Assembly (NCBI GenBank): GCA_947179485.1
Contig: OX359250.1
Coordinates: forward strand, 43,036,600-43,100,599
From: Allacma fusca
Taxonomy: Eukaryota; Arthropoda; Collembola; Symphypleona; Sminthuridae
Length of the DNA: 64,000 bases
Direction of reading: 5' to 3'
Shown: positions 45,870 through 57,623 of the stretch, piece after piece
How the letters are laid out: every line of letters starts with the position of its first letter
How positions within the stretch are numbered: position 1 is the first letter of the stretch
Program-made: the position numbers and the translations under genes
The notes under the pieces: generated by a model
What the model was told of the DNA's origin: nothing
What the model saw: only the letters and a program-made list of their open reading frames with translations
Database searches by the model: none

Positions 45870-46455
45870 TGAAACGATGATGTTTTAAGTCCTTTAATTA
45901 CTTCTATAATTAGGTGATGCACTAATGTCTCTTAATGATAATTATGAATGTTTGTGGGGTGAGAGCACTCACTCTCGGCTATGAGAGGTTGACTCGTGAG
46001 AGTCTTACGGGTTGGGGATTTAGCAACTAAAACCAACACTCAGTATTTGTTCTTATGTAACTATTTAGGAGATGAATAAATCAGTCCAATCTCTGAGTAG
46101 ATCACTTGTCCCTTTTACACAACTTTATTTATAAGTTTATCCAATAAAAAAATACATTTTAATTGTCCTTATTAATAATATTCTATAATTAAACTCTCAA
46201 CCTATTCCTATTTCTCTTAGTCCTTTTCCTAAAAATCCGCTCACTTCCTGAGACACTTCCTTCCTCTTTCGTAGCCTATTCCTGTGTCTCCCGAGTCTTA
46301 ATCCTAACTACTGCTTCCTCATTCTCTCGCTCGTGCCGTCTCTTTTAACGGTCACTCGCTCCTTATCTTATCTCTGCTTGCCCCATTCCGGACTCACTCT
46401 CATTTTCTAATTCTTACTCTATGATTTTATTTCTATTCTATTTTTATATCTTTCA
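45870..46455 (-). repeat. 5' LTR of the Gypsy element
   Basis: 586 bp, indistinguishable by eye from 33417-34002; TG...CA ends, followed by target duplication ACTT. Confidence 0.95.
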
Positions 46456-46601
46456 ACTTGTATTACAGGTTTTCGTGGAAAGAACAATTCGTCAGAGAAT
46501 TTGAATGTCAATAAAAGCTAAGTCAATCGGAAGTGATTTGAACCTCATTTCTGTAAATCATATCATCAATACAAGAGCTAAATTGCTGTAAATCTACAGG
46601 G

Positions 46602-46750
46602 GACAAGCTTTTTCCGTCCCGTCCCGAATTCTTTGGGACAAAATAGTTCGTCAAGATTCCGTCCTAAAAGAACATTGAGACCAAATTTTTGTAATCAAAC
46701 TGTCCCTTCCCGAAAACATGGGGAAGTCCCATCCCGGAATAGAAGCCCTA
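46602..46750. mobile_element. Short GGGACGGGAC-family fragment
   Basis: Runs from GGGGACAAGCTTTTTCCGTC to CGGAATAGAAGCCCTAC, related to the 6442 element in words and in the AGnGCTTCT terminus. 46460-46601 and 46751-47132 show nothing else recognisable. Confidence 0.5.
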
Positions 46751-47140
46751 CATACATTACACCTAAATTGAAACAAATCCTTTACACACAAAAAATGACA
46801 GTTAGTTATTGTCAAACGCTACAAGTACAAATCTTTTACAGGACCAGATCGTTATAGACCCATTCGCCGGACTATATGTATGTCCATCGTACGACTGAGA
46901 CATAACATGTACATGTAATTACTTTGCACCCACATCCTGGTTTTTATATAGAGACAGGACGCCCCTCAAAAACATCCAGAAAGCTATGCGGGGTGAGCTG
47001 GAGTTAAGGCCAACTTGACATGCTACACCACCGATTCGCCAGGAAAATGTAATTTGGTATATGTACATTTGTTTATGAAGGAGTAAGTCTTAAACACCTG
47101 ATTCCTTCAAGGTTGTCTGCGCTTTGCGGGTACTTATTTC

Positions 47141-48050
47141 CAGAGCTATGCAAAATACTTGGTCTTCGATGCCAAAATACAAAATAAAATACCTGAATTA
47201 AAATATGGAAAATACAAAGTAAAATACCTCAGGTTACATTGCTAAAATACAAATAAAAATACAATACTTGGTAGAAAATTTAAAATACTCAAATACAAAA
47301 TACTGTATTTTAAATACAATACTTTTCTTAAAATACCCACCTAATCCTCACTATTTTCGATTTTTACAACGAACATTTTAAAACAGTCACTTCAAAGACT
47401 GCATATAAGACATGTGTAGTAACAAATTGTTCAACGGTTGCCGAATTGGTCAGTCAATTAGAATTGTATTTTAAGTCGTTTTGACTGTTTACGAAGTGAC
47501 AGATTAATATGAAATTTTTATTTATTAGTAAATAAATGTATTTTCGGATTTATTATAATAAGGGGCTAGTAACTGAAAATTAAATCGAGTAGGTATTCGT
47601 CTTCGGCGTATCTTAAATATTGTTGTTGAAGAGGCAAAATGGTCTGCGCTGTAAAAACCATGCGCACGTAGACAATTTCGCCTCTTTAACGACGATGTAC
47701 AGTATCGAGAATCTGAACATGTTTGATGTAGACAAGGGATTCATGTCAACGTATGTTATTCCAATGTGTAAAATGGAATTTTCAGACATTGCACATCGTA
47801 TAAGCTACATACAATGTCAAAATCAGAAATAATACCAGCGAAAAGTATTTTGAGCAAAATACTTTATTTGAATTACATTTCATATTTCATTGAGAGTAAG
47901 TAAATACCAAATACTTTTGTACTTCCTGGCTCTCAAAATACTAAGTACAAAATACTTGCTTACTGCTTGCAAATTTTGAAATACAAAATACTTTGTGGTC
48001 TGAAAATACGTATTTTAAAATACTGTATTTGAAAATACTGCATAGCTCTG
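47141..48050. mobile_element. hAT-like element, AAAATAC word family
   Basis: Starts CAGAGCTATGCAAAATAC and ends ATACTGCATAGCTCTG, with CTTATTTC on both sides (47133-47140, 48051-48058). 910 bp, arms of AAAATAC/GTATTTT words. Relative at 25306. Confidence 0.9.
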
Positions 48051-48058
48051 CTTATTTC

Positions 48059-48832
48059 GTAGGATAACTCCAGCCACGGGGTTGCCTTACAGTCCACTTA
48101 ATCGTCCTGAAGTATTGCCATACTTCAGGACGAACATTGCCATACTCTCGTGTCCAATTGTGGGGCATGTGGGCAGCTTTTGAAAATGCCCTGATTTTGG
48201 ACATTTGAGGCAAGGCAAGTTGGGCATTTTCGGGGCACCAAAATTGAATCCCTACAGCTTATTTTTAGATTCAGAATATTTAACTGTATAGGAGAGCAGA
48301 CTGGTTATTGGCTTGTTGGTTAATACGTTGTAAAAGCAGAAACATTGACAGCCAAATCAATTCAACTTCAATAATATGAGATGTTTATAATTTATCACTC
48401 ACATAAATTTCCATGTAAATTATTATTTCAAATATATTTAGTTACATATGCATCACTGAAGGGTGGTCCGAAACACTATTTTCTTTTGAAGTTTGGGCAG
48501 TACAGTAAAGATCTGAGGCTAAGAGATCAGCCGAAATTTCAATGGGTGATGTAGTTGAATTTGATGTTCAACTTATTCCACATCTTCTCCAGCTTTCAAC
48601 AAAGCATGATTGATAAGCAAAATAAAAATATAATCGACCCTAATTTCTGAAAAAATGGTTTGAGTAAAACCCAATGCGAATGCATCCTCCACAGAGGTTC
48701 CCCAAACATTGTTTCTTGTCGCTTTCCTGTGTAGAGAAAAAATTACCCGTCGGTAATATAAATACATGTATATGGGTATAAGATGTCACAAATCTATTAT
48801 AAAATGTACTAAAAGCAGTACCTATTTCAGAC
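48059..48832. repeat. Dispersed repeat fragments
   Basis: 48160-48250 matches 13130-13240 (AAATGCCC-family right part). 48345-48480 resembles 15018-15150. The rest (48481-48832) has no supported feature. Confidence 0.5.
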
Positions 48833-50307
48833 CAGAGCTGCTTGCAAGTATCAGGTAGTACCTGAAAAATACCGGTCGGGTCGGGTTCGGGTCGGGTTCG
48901 GGTTAGTTAAAATAAAGTACCCGATTCTCGGGTCGAGTGCGGGTAGTTGCAAGATCCGCACCTGAAAATTCAGGTCGGGTTACCGTCAAGTTCGGGTAAA
49001 AATAAAATACCTGAACAATTTATCGGGTTCAAGTTCGGGTCTCAGTATATGAAATACCTGAACCCCAGGGGTGGATTTACGGGGTGGCCCACCCTGGCCC
49101 GGCCAGGGTAAAAAAAAGTTTACTAAGGCCCTCAGATTGCAGATATCATGTGTATAGGCCCACAAATCTATTTTGAAGGTTAGGGCCAGGGTAAAAATTA
49201 TTTTATTAATCCACCCCTGCTGAACCCGAACTTGACATTTCAGGTAATTTGCAGGTATTTATTTCCGTGAATAAAATTCAAACTTCACGTGAATGAAACC
49301 TTCCATTCTGCATGCAATATTTCTAAGGGCACTTAGTTGGGAAAAATAGGGTGGTAGGGGTCGGATTTTTGTGGGAAGATGGGAATATTCTTGGCAGGGA
49401 AAAATATTTGTGAACAAAAATCTCAAAAGGAAGGGATTATTTTGAGAACAGGGATTTTTAAATTCGTTGACTTTATTTTGGCAGGGATTTTCTAATTTGT
49501 TGGCTTGTTTTAGGAAAATTTGTTGTAAAAACGGATTTTTAGATTTGGTTAAACTTATTTGACGGATTTGACGCCTTGTAGGGATATTATTTTTGCCAAC
49601 AGTGATTTTTTAAATCGTTGCGGACCTTCCTGCAGTGACATAAGATTCAGCAGGAAAGTTCAGAAAGGATCTTACAGGAAGATTTACGAAAATCCAATCC
49701 CTGCAGTGAGGTCAAATACCGAAGTGTTTAGTAAACCGTCAACCAGGCTTGTGTGGTAATTATCGATGAGAGTTCAACGGTTTTTTATTTAATGGTTAGA
49801 AGCAAGTAATAATTTAAATGTAATTATCATGAACTTTAAGTGTTTAAATGGAAACTAAGTTTCCAAAATGAGTGAAGAAGTAGCCGAAGCCATTAAAGAT
49901 TTAAATCAAAGTCAAGATGACTGAAGACACGACCACAAGCCAGTAAAGAAATCAGCAGCGTACAGCCATTTCACTTACTGTGGTGAGACTGATAAATTCA
50001 CCTGCATTTTTAGTCCGTTTACTCAAACTTTTAGAGCTATCAATAATATTAAAATTCAATCGCTTGAAATACCTGAAAGTCAAGTGCGGGTTCAGGTTCG
50101 GGTCGGGTTTACATCAGGTCCGAACTTCAGGTAATTTTTCAGGTCCGGGTATTCTAGTTATACCCGACGAAAAATACCTGACAAGTAAAGTATTTGCCCG
50201 GATCCGACTGAACAAGTTCGGGTCGAAGAAAATTTTTACCTGAAATTTCAGGTACGGGTCGGGTTCAGGTGCGGATCCTGATTTTTTGATACCTGAAAGC
50301 AGCTCTG
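48833..50307. mobile_element. hAT-like element, CGGGTT/CAGGTA word family
   Basis: Starts CAGAGCTGCTTGCAAG and ends GAAAGCAGCTCTG. The arms (48850-49260, 50070-50290) carry CGGGTTCGGGT and ACCTGAA words in opposite orientation. No exact target duplication was found. It contains the 154-bp MITE and an AGGGATTTTTAAATTTGTTG-type word block at about 49340-49710. Confidence 0.75.
49066..49219. mobile_element. 154-bp hAT-like MITE, nested
   Basis: CAGGGGTGGAT...ATCCACCCCTG termini, CTGAACCC on both sides (49058-49065 and 49220-49227). Same family as 11731-11895, opposite orientation. Confidence 0.95.
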
Positions 50308-51324
50308 ATTTCCCCTTAAGATTATTTTTGAAATTCCCTGCAGGAAAAAATTTTAACAGATATCGAAATTCTTGTTGCTAATAAATTTTCCCTATCAGAA
50401 GTCAAATCCCGGCTGAAAAAGTTTAACAAATTTAAAAATCCCTGTTGACTATATTTTCCCTACCAGAATCTTCCTATGTCCCCCCGAAAAGCTGACCCCT
50501 GCCGTTACTCAGAAAATTAAATCTGTTTACTCATTAATGTAGATACATGTAATGGAATAACTACGAAAACTGTAAATAATTACTCTTACTCTGTGCTTCA
50601 TCACCTCAGAAATGTGACAGAAAGTAGTGAACATAACGCTGGTATATTCAATGAAGAGCATGGAACAGGAGATGGAAGAACTGGAGAAACTTAACTCTGG
50701 GAGTATGAGAAAGGAAGTAATGTGTCTGCTCCACCTTTTTGAAACCCTGCTGTCACCCACATTTGCTTTCTTCAATTTCTGTTGGGTATAATAACTTATT
50801 ATTTATAAGAGAGATTTATTATTATATGATGCTATTCCAATTCTATTTCAAATTAATTGACATGAATTTATGCGTACTGCGTCAGGTATACACTTTAATT
50901 CCGCACTTCATTTGCCTCCAATGTAATTCAATGCTTGGATGACCCTAGCGAAAACACATGTCATAAAACAGAGTTATGAGACTTGGACCAGTTTGAAATC
51001 TCATACACATGTATAATTTGGCTTACCCTGACTGCTGGAACCCTGTTCTATTTCATTGTATCTGGAGCTTTGATTGCAAATGAGATATGTATGGGCTTAG
51101 ATGCTTTGCAAGGCTTGTTGTGGAAAATTATTTATTTTCTTTGTTCCTTAGGTTCCTTTCTAGCAACAGTCGCAATTTACTTCCAGGAGCAACAAATTAT
51201 CAAGTTATCAAATTATCGAGTCGTAGAGAGAAAGACTTTATTGACACTGCTTCTCAATAGAAGTAGCCCTTATGGACTCAGTATACTATTAACAATTTTC
51301 AATTAAGTAACTAATTAGTATAAT
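50308..51324 (+). other. Repeat tail plus possible membrane-protein coding fragments
   Basis: 50308-50502 carries the inverse of the AATTTGTTGAC words and a GACCCCTGCC edge, so it is half of another element. On the plus strand, 50652-50790 (MKSMEQEMEELEKLNSGSMR...) and 50983-51306 (107 aa with about three hydrophobic helices, ending LLTIFN) read as protein-like. The second has no ATG and a stop just upstream. They might be remnants of a multi-pass membrane protein such as a chemoreceptor, but this is speculative and no splice sites are convincing. Confidence 0.2.
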
Positions 51325-54042
51325 TTATGACTTATAAAGATGATTATTACAAATTAATGCACTGTTCTTAAGAACTAAAGATACTATTTCTTCAATAACT
51401 TTCATTGGTATCCTAAATCGTTTTAGGAATGATACAAAAAAATTTGAAATTGTTCCTCGTGCCCCAATGTACAGTCCAATTGTTTCCACTTCTTTTAGAT
51501 TGAATTTTGATTGAAAGTAGGGGATGCATGGATCATAAATTGATTTCTTTTCTTGATTCACTTTTTCAGGCTGGTGAATATCTTGTTCCATTCTTATTGT
51601 TGGATCTAAAATGTATCCTTTTTTAGATTTTGGTTCAATAGCAAGAATGTCAACTCTTCTACTTGTCCCATTTTTATCTTCACAATATACTTCTTCTTGA
51701 ACTATATATTTATTTTCTTTAAATTTTGTAGCTAACAATGAGCGAATGCTGTGATGACGATTATTACGTAATAATTCACCTCTGGGGCATTTACCAAGGA
51801 TATGTCCTAAGGTTTCAAACTCATTGCAATATCGACAATGGCTATTACCTTGGCTGTAACCCGGATTTGATTTATTAGGCTATACGTTTCCATTCATTTT
51901 GATTGCATTTATCCATTCGGATGTTGATAATCCAAATTTATTAGTTATCCATTTGTTAGCAGTGGGACATTCGGAAAATTGTGCGACACCTTGTCCTTTA
52001 CTTGGAAGCTTTCTCCAGTTTTCATATTCTATCTTTTGCAATTCATTCCTAATAAGTTTACATTTCTTTAACTTTTTTGGTTGTTGTTTGTCGGTGTTAT
52101 TCATTGATTCTTCTCTATTACTTTCTGAAGTATCTTCATCTTGATATATGTCTACAAGGGATGATTTGAATTCTTCGGTCATGTTTAGATTATCCAAGCA
52201 TTTATTTTTTTCATTGTCAAAATTTCTTATTATATTCAGAACTTCAATACCACTATTTTGTAGATTGTCACATGCATTATAATTTTGAATGTTTGCTTCC
52301 CATGATGGTTTAATAATTCCCAATCCTTTTACCTTTCTACTAGAATAAATCATAGCGTCAGGGGTTGATGTTGGTATTTGCAAAATTTCTTTAACTGCAC
52401 TTTTAAGGATTTTATCCACTTTATCAAAGAATGAAGGCGAAATTTTATTTAAGGGAATATGTTGTAGAGGGAAAATTAAAATCGGCCAGATAAATTCATT
52501 AATGATATTCAATTTTTGGTCTGGATTAAGGAATGGAGTTGCAACTATTCTTTCAATTTGGCCTCGAAATTTATGGAGTAATTTTTCTTCATGACATACT
52601 ATTTCATCATTAAAATTCATACCAAGATACTTCACCATTTCATTAGTTCCAATGCACTTGATCCGAGTATTTTCATTGAGAATCAGATCATCTGTACATA
52701 ATTCTCCTTTTACCAGACTAATACATTGGGATTTTCTGGAATTAATTTGAAGTCCTAATTCATTATAAAGTCCAATAAATGTTTGGTTGAGAATGATGGA
52801 AGATGTACGAGAGTTCGCAGAAATGTCTGAATCATCAGCGAAATTTTGGAGAGTTTCATTTGGGAAATCAGGGTGAAGCTGGAAGCCATACATACTTTTT
52901 ACAGATGGTTCATTTAATTCCATAATCTCATCATCAACTGCGTTGTTATAAATCCATGGAGATTGTGGTGCCCCCTGCATTACTCCACATTTGAAAAATA
53001 TTTTTTGAGATTTTCCTTTAATTGTATTGATCCGTGTGTAGTTCTCAATCATGAAATTAATGGTAAGGTTTTTTAGTGCTGTTGGTGCTCTTCTAGCTTG
53101 AATCCTATTTGAAGCATGTAAGTGGCCTATCTTATCAAAAGCTTGAGTAACATCAAAGAATGTATTACTGTAGTCCAATTTTTCAATTTTAGCCTTTTGA
53201 AGACATTCTTGTAATAAAGTCGTATTTATAAGAGTACCATGTTTGTTAGTAAAACCACGCTGTTGATCACAAAACGGAACATAGAATCTCATTCTAGAAT
53301 CAAGGACCTTTTCCACTGCTCTTCTTAAAACAGAACATACTGTAATTGGTCTGAAATTTTTGGGATCACTCTCGTCTCCTCCCTTTGATATCAGTATTGT
53401 TCGGGCTTCACGCATAAATTTAGGAACAAAATTGTGTTTAAGCATGTACGTGATCATTACAGCCAATATCTTTGAAGATTCAGAATTTGTAGCTTTCAAC
53501 CATCTTGGAAGAATGCCGTCTTCTCCTGCACTTGAGTTTAATCTGTATATTTGTCTTGCTGTATCTTTTGGTGATATATTAATATCAAAAGATGCATCTA
53601 AAAGTTTCTGTTCTTCTTTAGTAACTGGATTCAGTGCAGGACGTGTTTTATTATTAGGTGTCTCCCATCGGTTTGAGAATTCTTTGTATAATTCATTTAA
53701 TTCTATTGTACAACCTTGATCTTTCACATCTTTGATTATAACATTCATTGCTTTTTTTCTTTGATTAAAGTAAAGCCATTGTGTTTTCTCTCTTTGATAT
53801 TTAGCTCTTCTCTTATTTCTGTTTCTTTTAGTCGCACGTTGTGGATTGGTGGAGGTCTGATAATTACCATCAATATTTTGAAATCCTCCTGATTTTCGTA
53901 ATCTATAAAATTTTTTGGCTGGGTGTTCTGGGCCAGACAGTTCCTTTTCACATTTATGTAAGCATTGTTGGTATTCAGAAATAATAACTTCAAATGTATC
54001 ATGAAAAATTAAATGAGGATTACTGCTCGCTAAAACGTAATT
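51325..54042 (-). pseudogene. R2-like (RLE-type) LINE ORF with one amber stop
   Basis: One frame of 906 codons runs from 54042 (after TGA) to 51325, interrupted only by TAG at 51880-51882. Order: basic helical segment (NKRRAKYQREKTQWLYF), then RT with FFDVTQAFD (motif A), GVMQGAPQSP (motif B) and FADD (motif C). After the TAG come a CX2CX7HX4C knuckle (CRYCNEFETLGHILGKC), RHHSIR, and an endonuclease of the PD-(D/E)XK type (RRVDILAIEP, ILDPTIRME). Knuckle plus C-terminal restriction-like nuclease identifies the R2/R4/NeSL group. The N-terminal DNA-binding fingers are absent, so it is probably 5'-truncated. The flanks are not 28S rDNA. Confidence 0.85.
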
Positions 54043-54469
54043 TCAACTTTCATGACACTTACGTTAGTAAGGAACCTCGAAAGCACTTCCAAGTTTCCTT
54101 ATTCTACAGACAATTAATAATATATTAATAAGTATCAGAACTTATTATTAAACAGATTCAAAAGTAGATTAGACTTTTAAATATGGCCTTATGATTAATT
54201 GTATAATAAGTGCGCTTCAAACCTGTGGTTTCTTGTGACTAAAATGTGAATAATGTACATATGTTGAAGGTCATCATGTCGGACCATTATTAAGCCCAAT
54301 TTCTATGAAATGATTTTTTGGTTGTCAGGAATTATTTGTACAACATAGAGGTACAGTAAAGTCTAACGTGGAATCAACTATGTGTATACGTTTACGTTTT
54401 GATTGATTATAGCATGCATTCATTACAGATTCACTGGAACCGGGTGTGTCGTGAACGTGTTCGAAAGAG

Positions 54470-54870
54470 ATGAATTTGCAGTTTCCTGTCGCCAAAAGTG
54501 GGATCCTTTATACGGGAATTTTCTCGGCAGGAGATGCGCAACATAATATGCACATTCGTATTGAACACAACGTTAGTTTCTCAGATTATCCAGAAATGGA
54601 CTTATATGATTATATAACTTCATTTCATTTACATAGTGTAACCTATGTATATTAGTGTATAAGTGTTAACGTACCTGAATGCTAAAATGTATACTGACCC
54701 TTTGTACGACACTTGCAGGGCTCTGTTACTCATCCAACTAACCGGAGGTACGCTGTACTAACAATAAATGGCACATGTGTTTCGCCTCCTGTGACTTTTA
54801 TAATTGGAATTTTGCAAGAATCTCTGTGCAATTTATTATTTCCGAGGCGTAGTCTATTCAACATTCAAAG
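54470..54870 (+). CDS. Hypothetical two-exon gene fragment
   Basis: A possible exon 54470-54571 (ATG, 34 codons, donor C|GTTAGT) and a second 54719-54870 (acceptor TTGCAG, donor AAAG|GTCAGT) join in phase 0. The joined product has a Cys- and Thr-containing, extracellular-looking sequence (YAVLTINGTCV). No family is recognised. An alternative frame over the first exon (VCR/ERDEFAVSCR-type, ending in TAA at about 54546) also looks protein-like, which lowers confidence. Flanking 54060-54469 and 54871-55165 hold nothing else recognised. Confidence 0.2.
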
Positions 54871-55173
54871 GTCAGTAAGTCATATGCTTAGAAATATTAC
54901 ATTGGTATGTAAACGTTTGAGACAATATGATGTGCAATTGGTATCATTGAAGTTATCTCAATACATATTTTAACCACTTTGTTCGAAACTTTCTGTAAAC
55001 TAGATGGCCGTGGGCATACTGCAGTGTGCACATACATGTACAAGGCGTGTTTTCCAAGGGGGGTCAAAATCCAAAAAAAAAGAAATTTCAGTGGGGTGTT
55101 CAACTGCATTTCACGGAGGGTTAATTTTAGCTACTTACTGTCTTACTCTTACTTACTCTCATGCAATAATTAT

Positions 55174-55838
55174 GGAGTTAGGATATATTCCCTCCGACAC
55201 AATCCCTCCGGTTATATTCCCTCCGGATATATTCCGTCCGACCACAACCCCTCCCTGTTTGGAAATAATCCCTCGCACAAATATTTGCCACTCATATATG
55301 CAGAAGTGTTCGTCACTATGCCAGCAAAGCAAACGCAATGCATGCGGATCGTATGGTGACTCGGCTCAACAAATAACTTATGCGCCAGTTGGCATAGTAA
55401 CAATTCGTTGACGAAAACTCGCGTCCAGAACTCATCAAGGAAGACGATTTTTTACGGAAATGTTATTAACAAATGCGAAACCATGCGTTACAGCAACTTG
55501 ATTTGTCTGGTCATTAGTTTAGTCATTGGTTGGTGCAATCAGTTCAATCTTCATTATTTCATTCAAGAGTAATTATGTAGCTATACTTGTAGATATTGTG
55601 AGGCCTGAGATTTCACTTGATGTAGCTTCTTTTTAAAAAGGAATTTGGACAATTCCAACTGTACTTAATTATTTGAGGATTGTTAAATTTTGTTGCCATA
55701 GTGAGCGTAAATTTATTGGGTGTTTATACAAACAGTCCGAGGGAATATCTCCTCTCAAGGAGGGAATATGTTCAGAGGGAATGTGTTCGAGGGAATATAA
55801 CCCGAGGGATTGTGCCGGAGGGAATATATCCGAACACG
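55174..55838. mobile_element. 8-bp-TSD foldback element, GAGGGAATAT words
   Basis: ATAATTAT on both sides (55166-55173, 55839-55846). The left end is GGAGTTAGGATATATTCCC and the right end, inward, CGTGTTCGGATATATTCCC. Arms repeat TATATTCCCTCCG. The two half-termini (GGAGTTA.GA and CGTGTTCGGA) recur in the 28584 element despite different inner words. Confidence 0.85.
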
Positions 55839-56085
55839 ATAATTATATGTCTCGGAAACATTTTTTCTTCTTCTAAAATAAGGTTTTGTAATGCCTGCCA
55901 TATTTTGAATGAATTTCAGGTTTTTTAGCTTTACAAATTTTCAAACTACCGTTTAGCCTACTTTATTCCACATAACTTTAACGTACAAGGTCATGACATT
56001 GAGTCCGGGCCGGGGGGTCAAAATTTTCCGATTTTTCCAAGGGGGGTCAAAGATTTGGTATGTCCTTTGTACATGTATGAATATA

Positions 56086-56955
56086 ACCCCGTGATACCCG
56101 TACCCGGCGGGTTTATGCCTATTTTCAAATTCTTGCACCCATACCTAGACCTAGTGGTGTAATATTGTTCGCGTTTTGTTTGTTCTTTTGTTCAGTTCTT
56201 GTTTTTTGAACAAAACAAAACAAACCAAATCAGTTTTCAAAAAAACAAAACTAGAACAAAACAAAACCGCGATAAGGTAAAACAAAACTATAACAAACAA
56301 ACCACCACGACAGCGGGTAATAACCTTTTCAAACTTTGAGTTTGGAGAAGTGCCCAAAAGCACTTGAGTGAGTTACAAATAGCAACATGACCTCAAATTG
56401 ACCTGAGTGAACACTCATAGAAACTATCAACAAAAGGTTTAATGATTGTATTAAATAAGAGTTGTAAAGCATATTCGCCTAAAATTAGTTAAAGCCCATT
56501 TTTTTTATTTTAACGTCCTTTGTGCACGGACCAAATTTACACCAATCAACTTCTATATGCACTATTACTAATATACAACAATCAATTTCACAAATTTCTA
56601 ACATCTTCTACATCCGTAGAACAAAACAATATGGATTGTTTTTTGAACAATACCGATTGTTTTTTGAACAATACCGATTGTTTTTTGAACAATACCGATT
56701 GTTCAAAAAACAAAACTAAACTAAACTCGGTGAACAAAACAAAACTCAAATTGTTCTACTTTTGTTCATTTCCGAAGTGAACAAAACAAAACAAAACGAA
56801 CAAATTACAGCACTACCTAGACCCATACTCGTACCCGAAATTACGAGCCGACCGAAGTGTATCCGGGTAGTACCAGAAATCGTTCGGGTACACTAAATCG
56901 GCACCCGGGTAGTACCCGTACCTGTTTACCTGAGTAATATCTATACCCATGCCGA
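56086..56955. repeat. GGGTACCCG-word element split by an insertion
   Basis: 56086-56151 and 56816-56955 contain CCCGTACCCGG and CGGGTAGTACCCG words. The 56152-56815 element separates the halves. No termini are assigned. 56956-57270 is unassigned. Confidence 0.5.
56152..56815. mobile_element. hAT-like element, AACAAAAC word family
   Basis: Starts TAGTGGTGTAATATTG and ends AAATTACAGCACTA, flanked by CCTAGACC (56144-56151 and 56816-56823). 664 bp with GAACAAAACAAAAC/GTTTTGTTC arms. 56638-56705 repeats a 21-bp palindromic unit (ATTGTTTTTTGAACAATACC) three to four times. Confidence 0.9.
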
Positions 56956-57286
56956 GCACTGCTCACAATCAGTGGTATAACGTAAAGGTATATGTCAATT
57001 ACTGTTGCTTCTGTAGAACTGAAGGGTGCAAGGTACGACGTAAAGGTTACTGTTGCCGCTTGCCACGCCACAGTACGGCTCATGGACGCTTTGGAAGTGT
57101 CCCAAAATCAGTGATGGCCAATAAAATCCACATCAAATAAAAACCGGTTGTTACCATTTCTTGCCACTGGATTGGCCTTTATTGATAAAAGCCGGTTTTT
57201 TTCCAACCCTGCTCATCCAGCAATCTGGCAGATCCCGAATTATATCTCCTCATCCAGACCTCTCTCATTTTACTCATGAACTTCTG

Positions 57287-57543
57287 AGTCCAAGATCAGG
57301 ATCAGGGCATTCCCTCGTCCATTACATTCGATCAATTCGGTTTTTTTAGTTTTAGTCTTGAATAGGAATGGACTAGGAATTGACTAGGAGTAGACTAGGA
57401 GTTTTAAGAAAATGTGCGAATAGGACTAGACTAGACTAGTGCAAGGAAAATCGTACTGTATAAGAATAGACTAGAATTGAATAGGCACGGACAATCCTCC
57501 GAAAAAATAGAATAGACTAGACTAGTCAAGCTCGTGGGCACCA
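57287..57543. repeat. GACTAG-word block between direct repeats
   Basis: Flanked by ATGAACTTCTG at 57276-57286 and 57544-57554. The interior is rich in GACTAGACTAG/GAATAGACTAG words. This could be a decayed word-array element, though no inverted termini are visible. Confidence 0.45.
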
Positions 57544-57623
57544 ATGAACTTCTGCTCTTGGACAGTATATGTATAACCCCTTGTGGGTTTACTAATACCG
57601 TGTGTATGATCTGAAATTATCAG

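Larger units (their letters stand above)
33417..46455 (-). mobile_element. Ty3/Gypsy LTR retrotransposon, 13 kb, defective
   Basis: Two 586-bp LTRs (33417-34002, 45870-46455) that I could not tell apart, flanked by a 4-bp target duplication ACTT (33413-33416, 46456-46459). The minus strand gives the order gag remnant, protease, RT, RNase H, integrase, a long Asn-rich tail, an extra 452-aa ORF. Protease-RT-RNase H-integrase order defines Ty3/Gypsy. Three in-frame stops break pol, the capsid part of gag is absent, and two hAT-like elements are inserted (36140-38422, 41051-41890). Without these the element would be about 9.9 kb. Confidence 0.95.

Noticed and set aside
51325..54042. Classical R2 insertion in 28S rDNA
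   Set aside because: No rRNA-like sequence is visible on either side.
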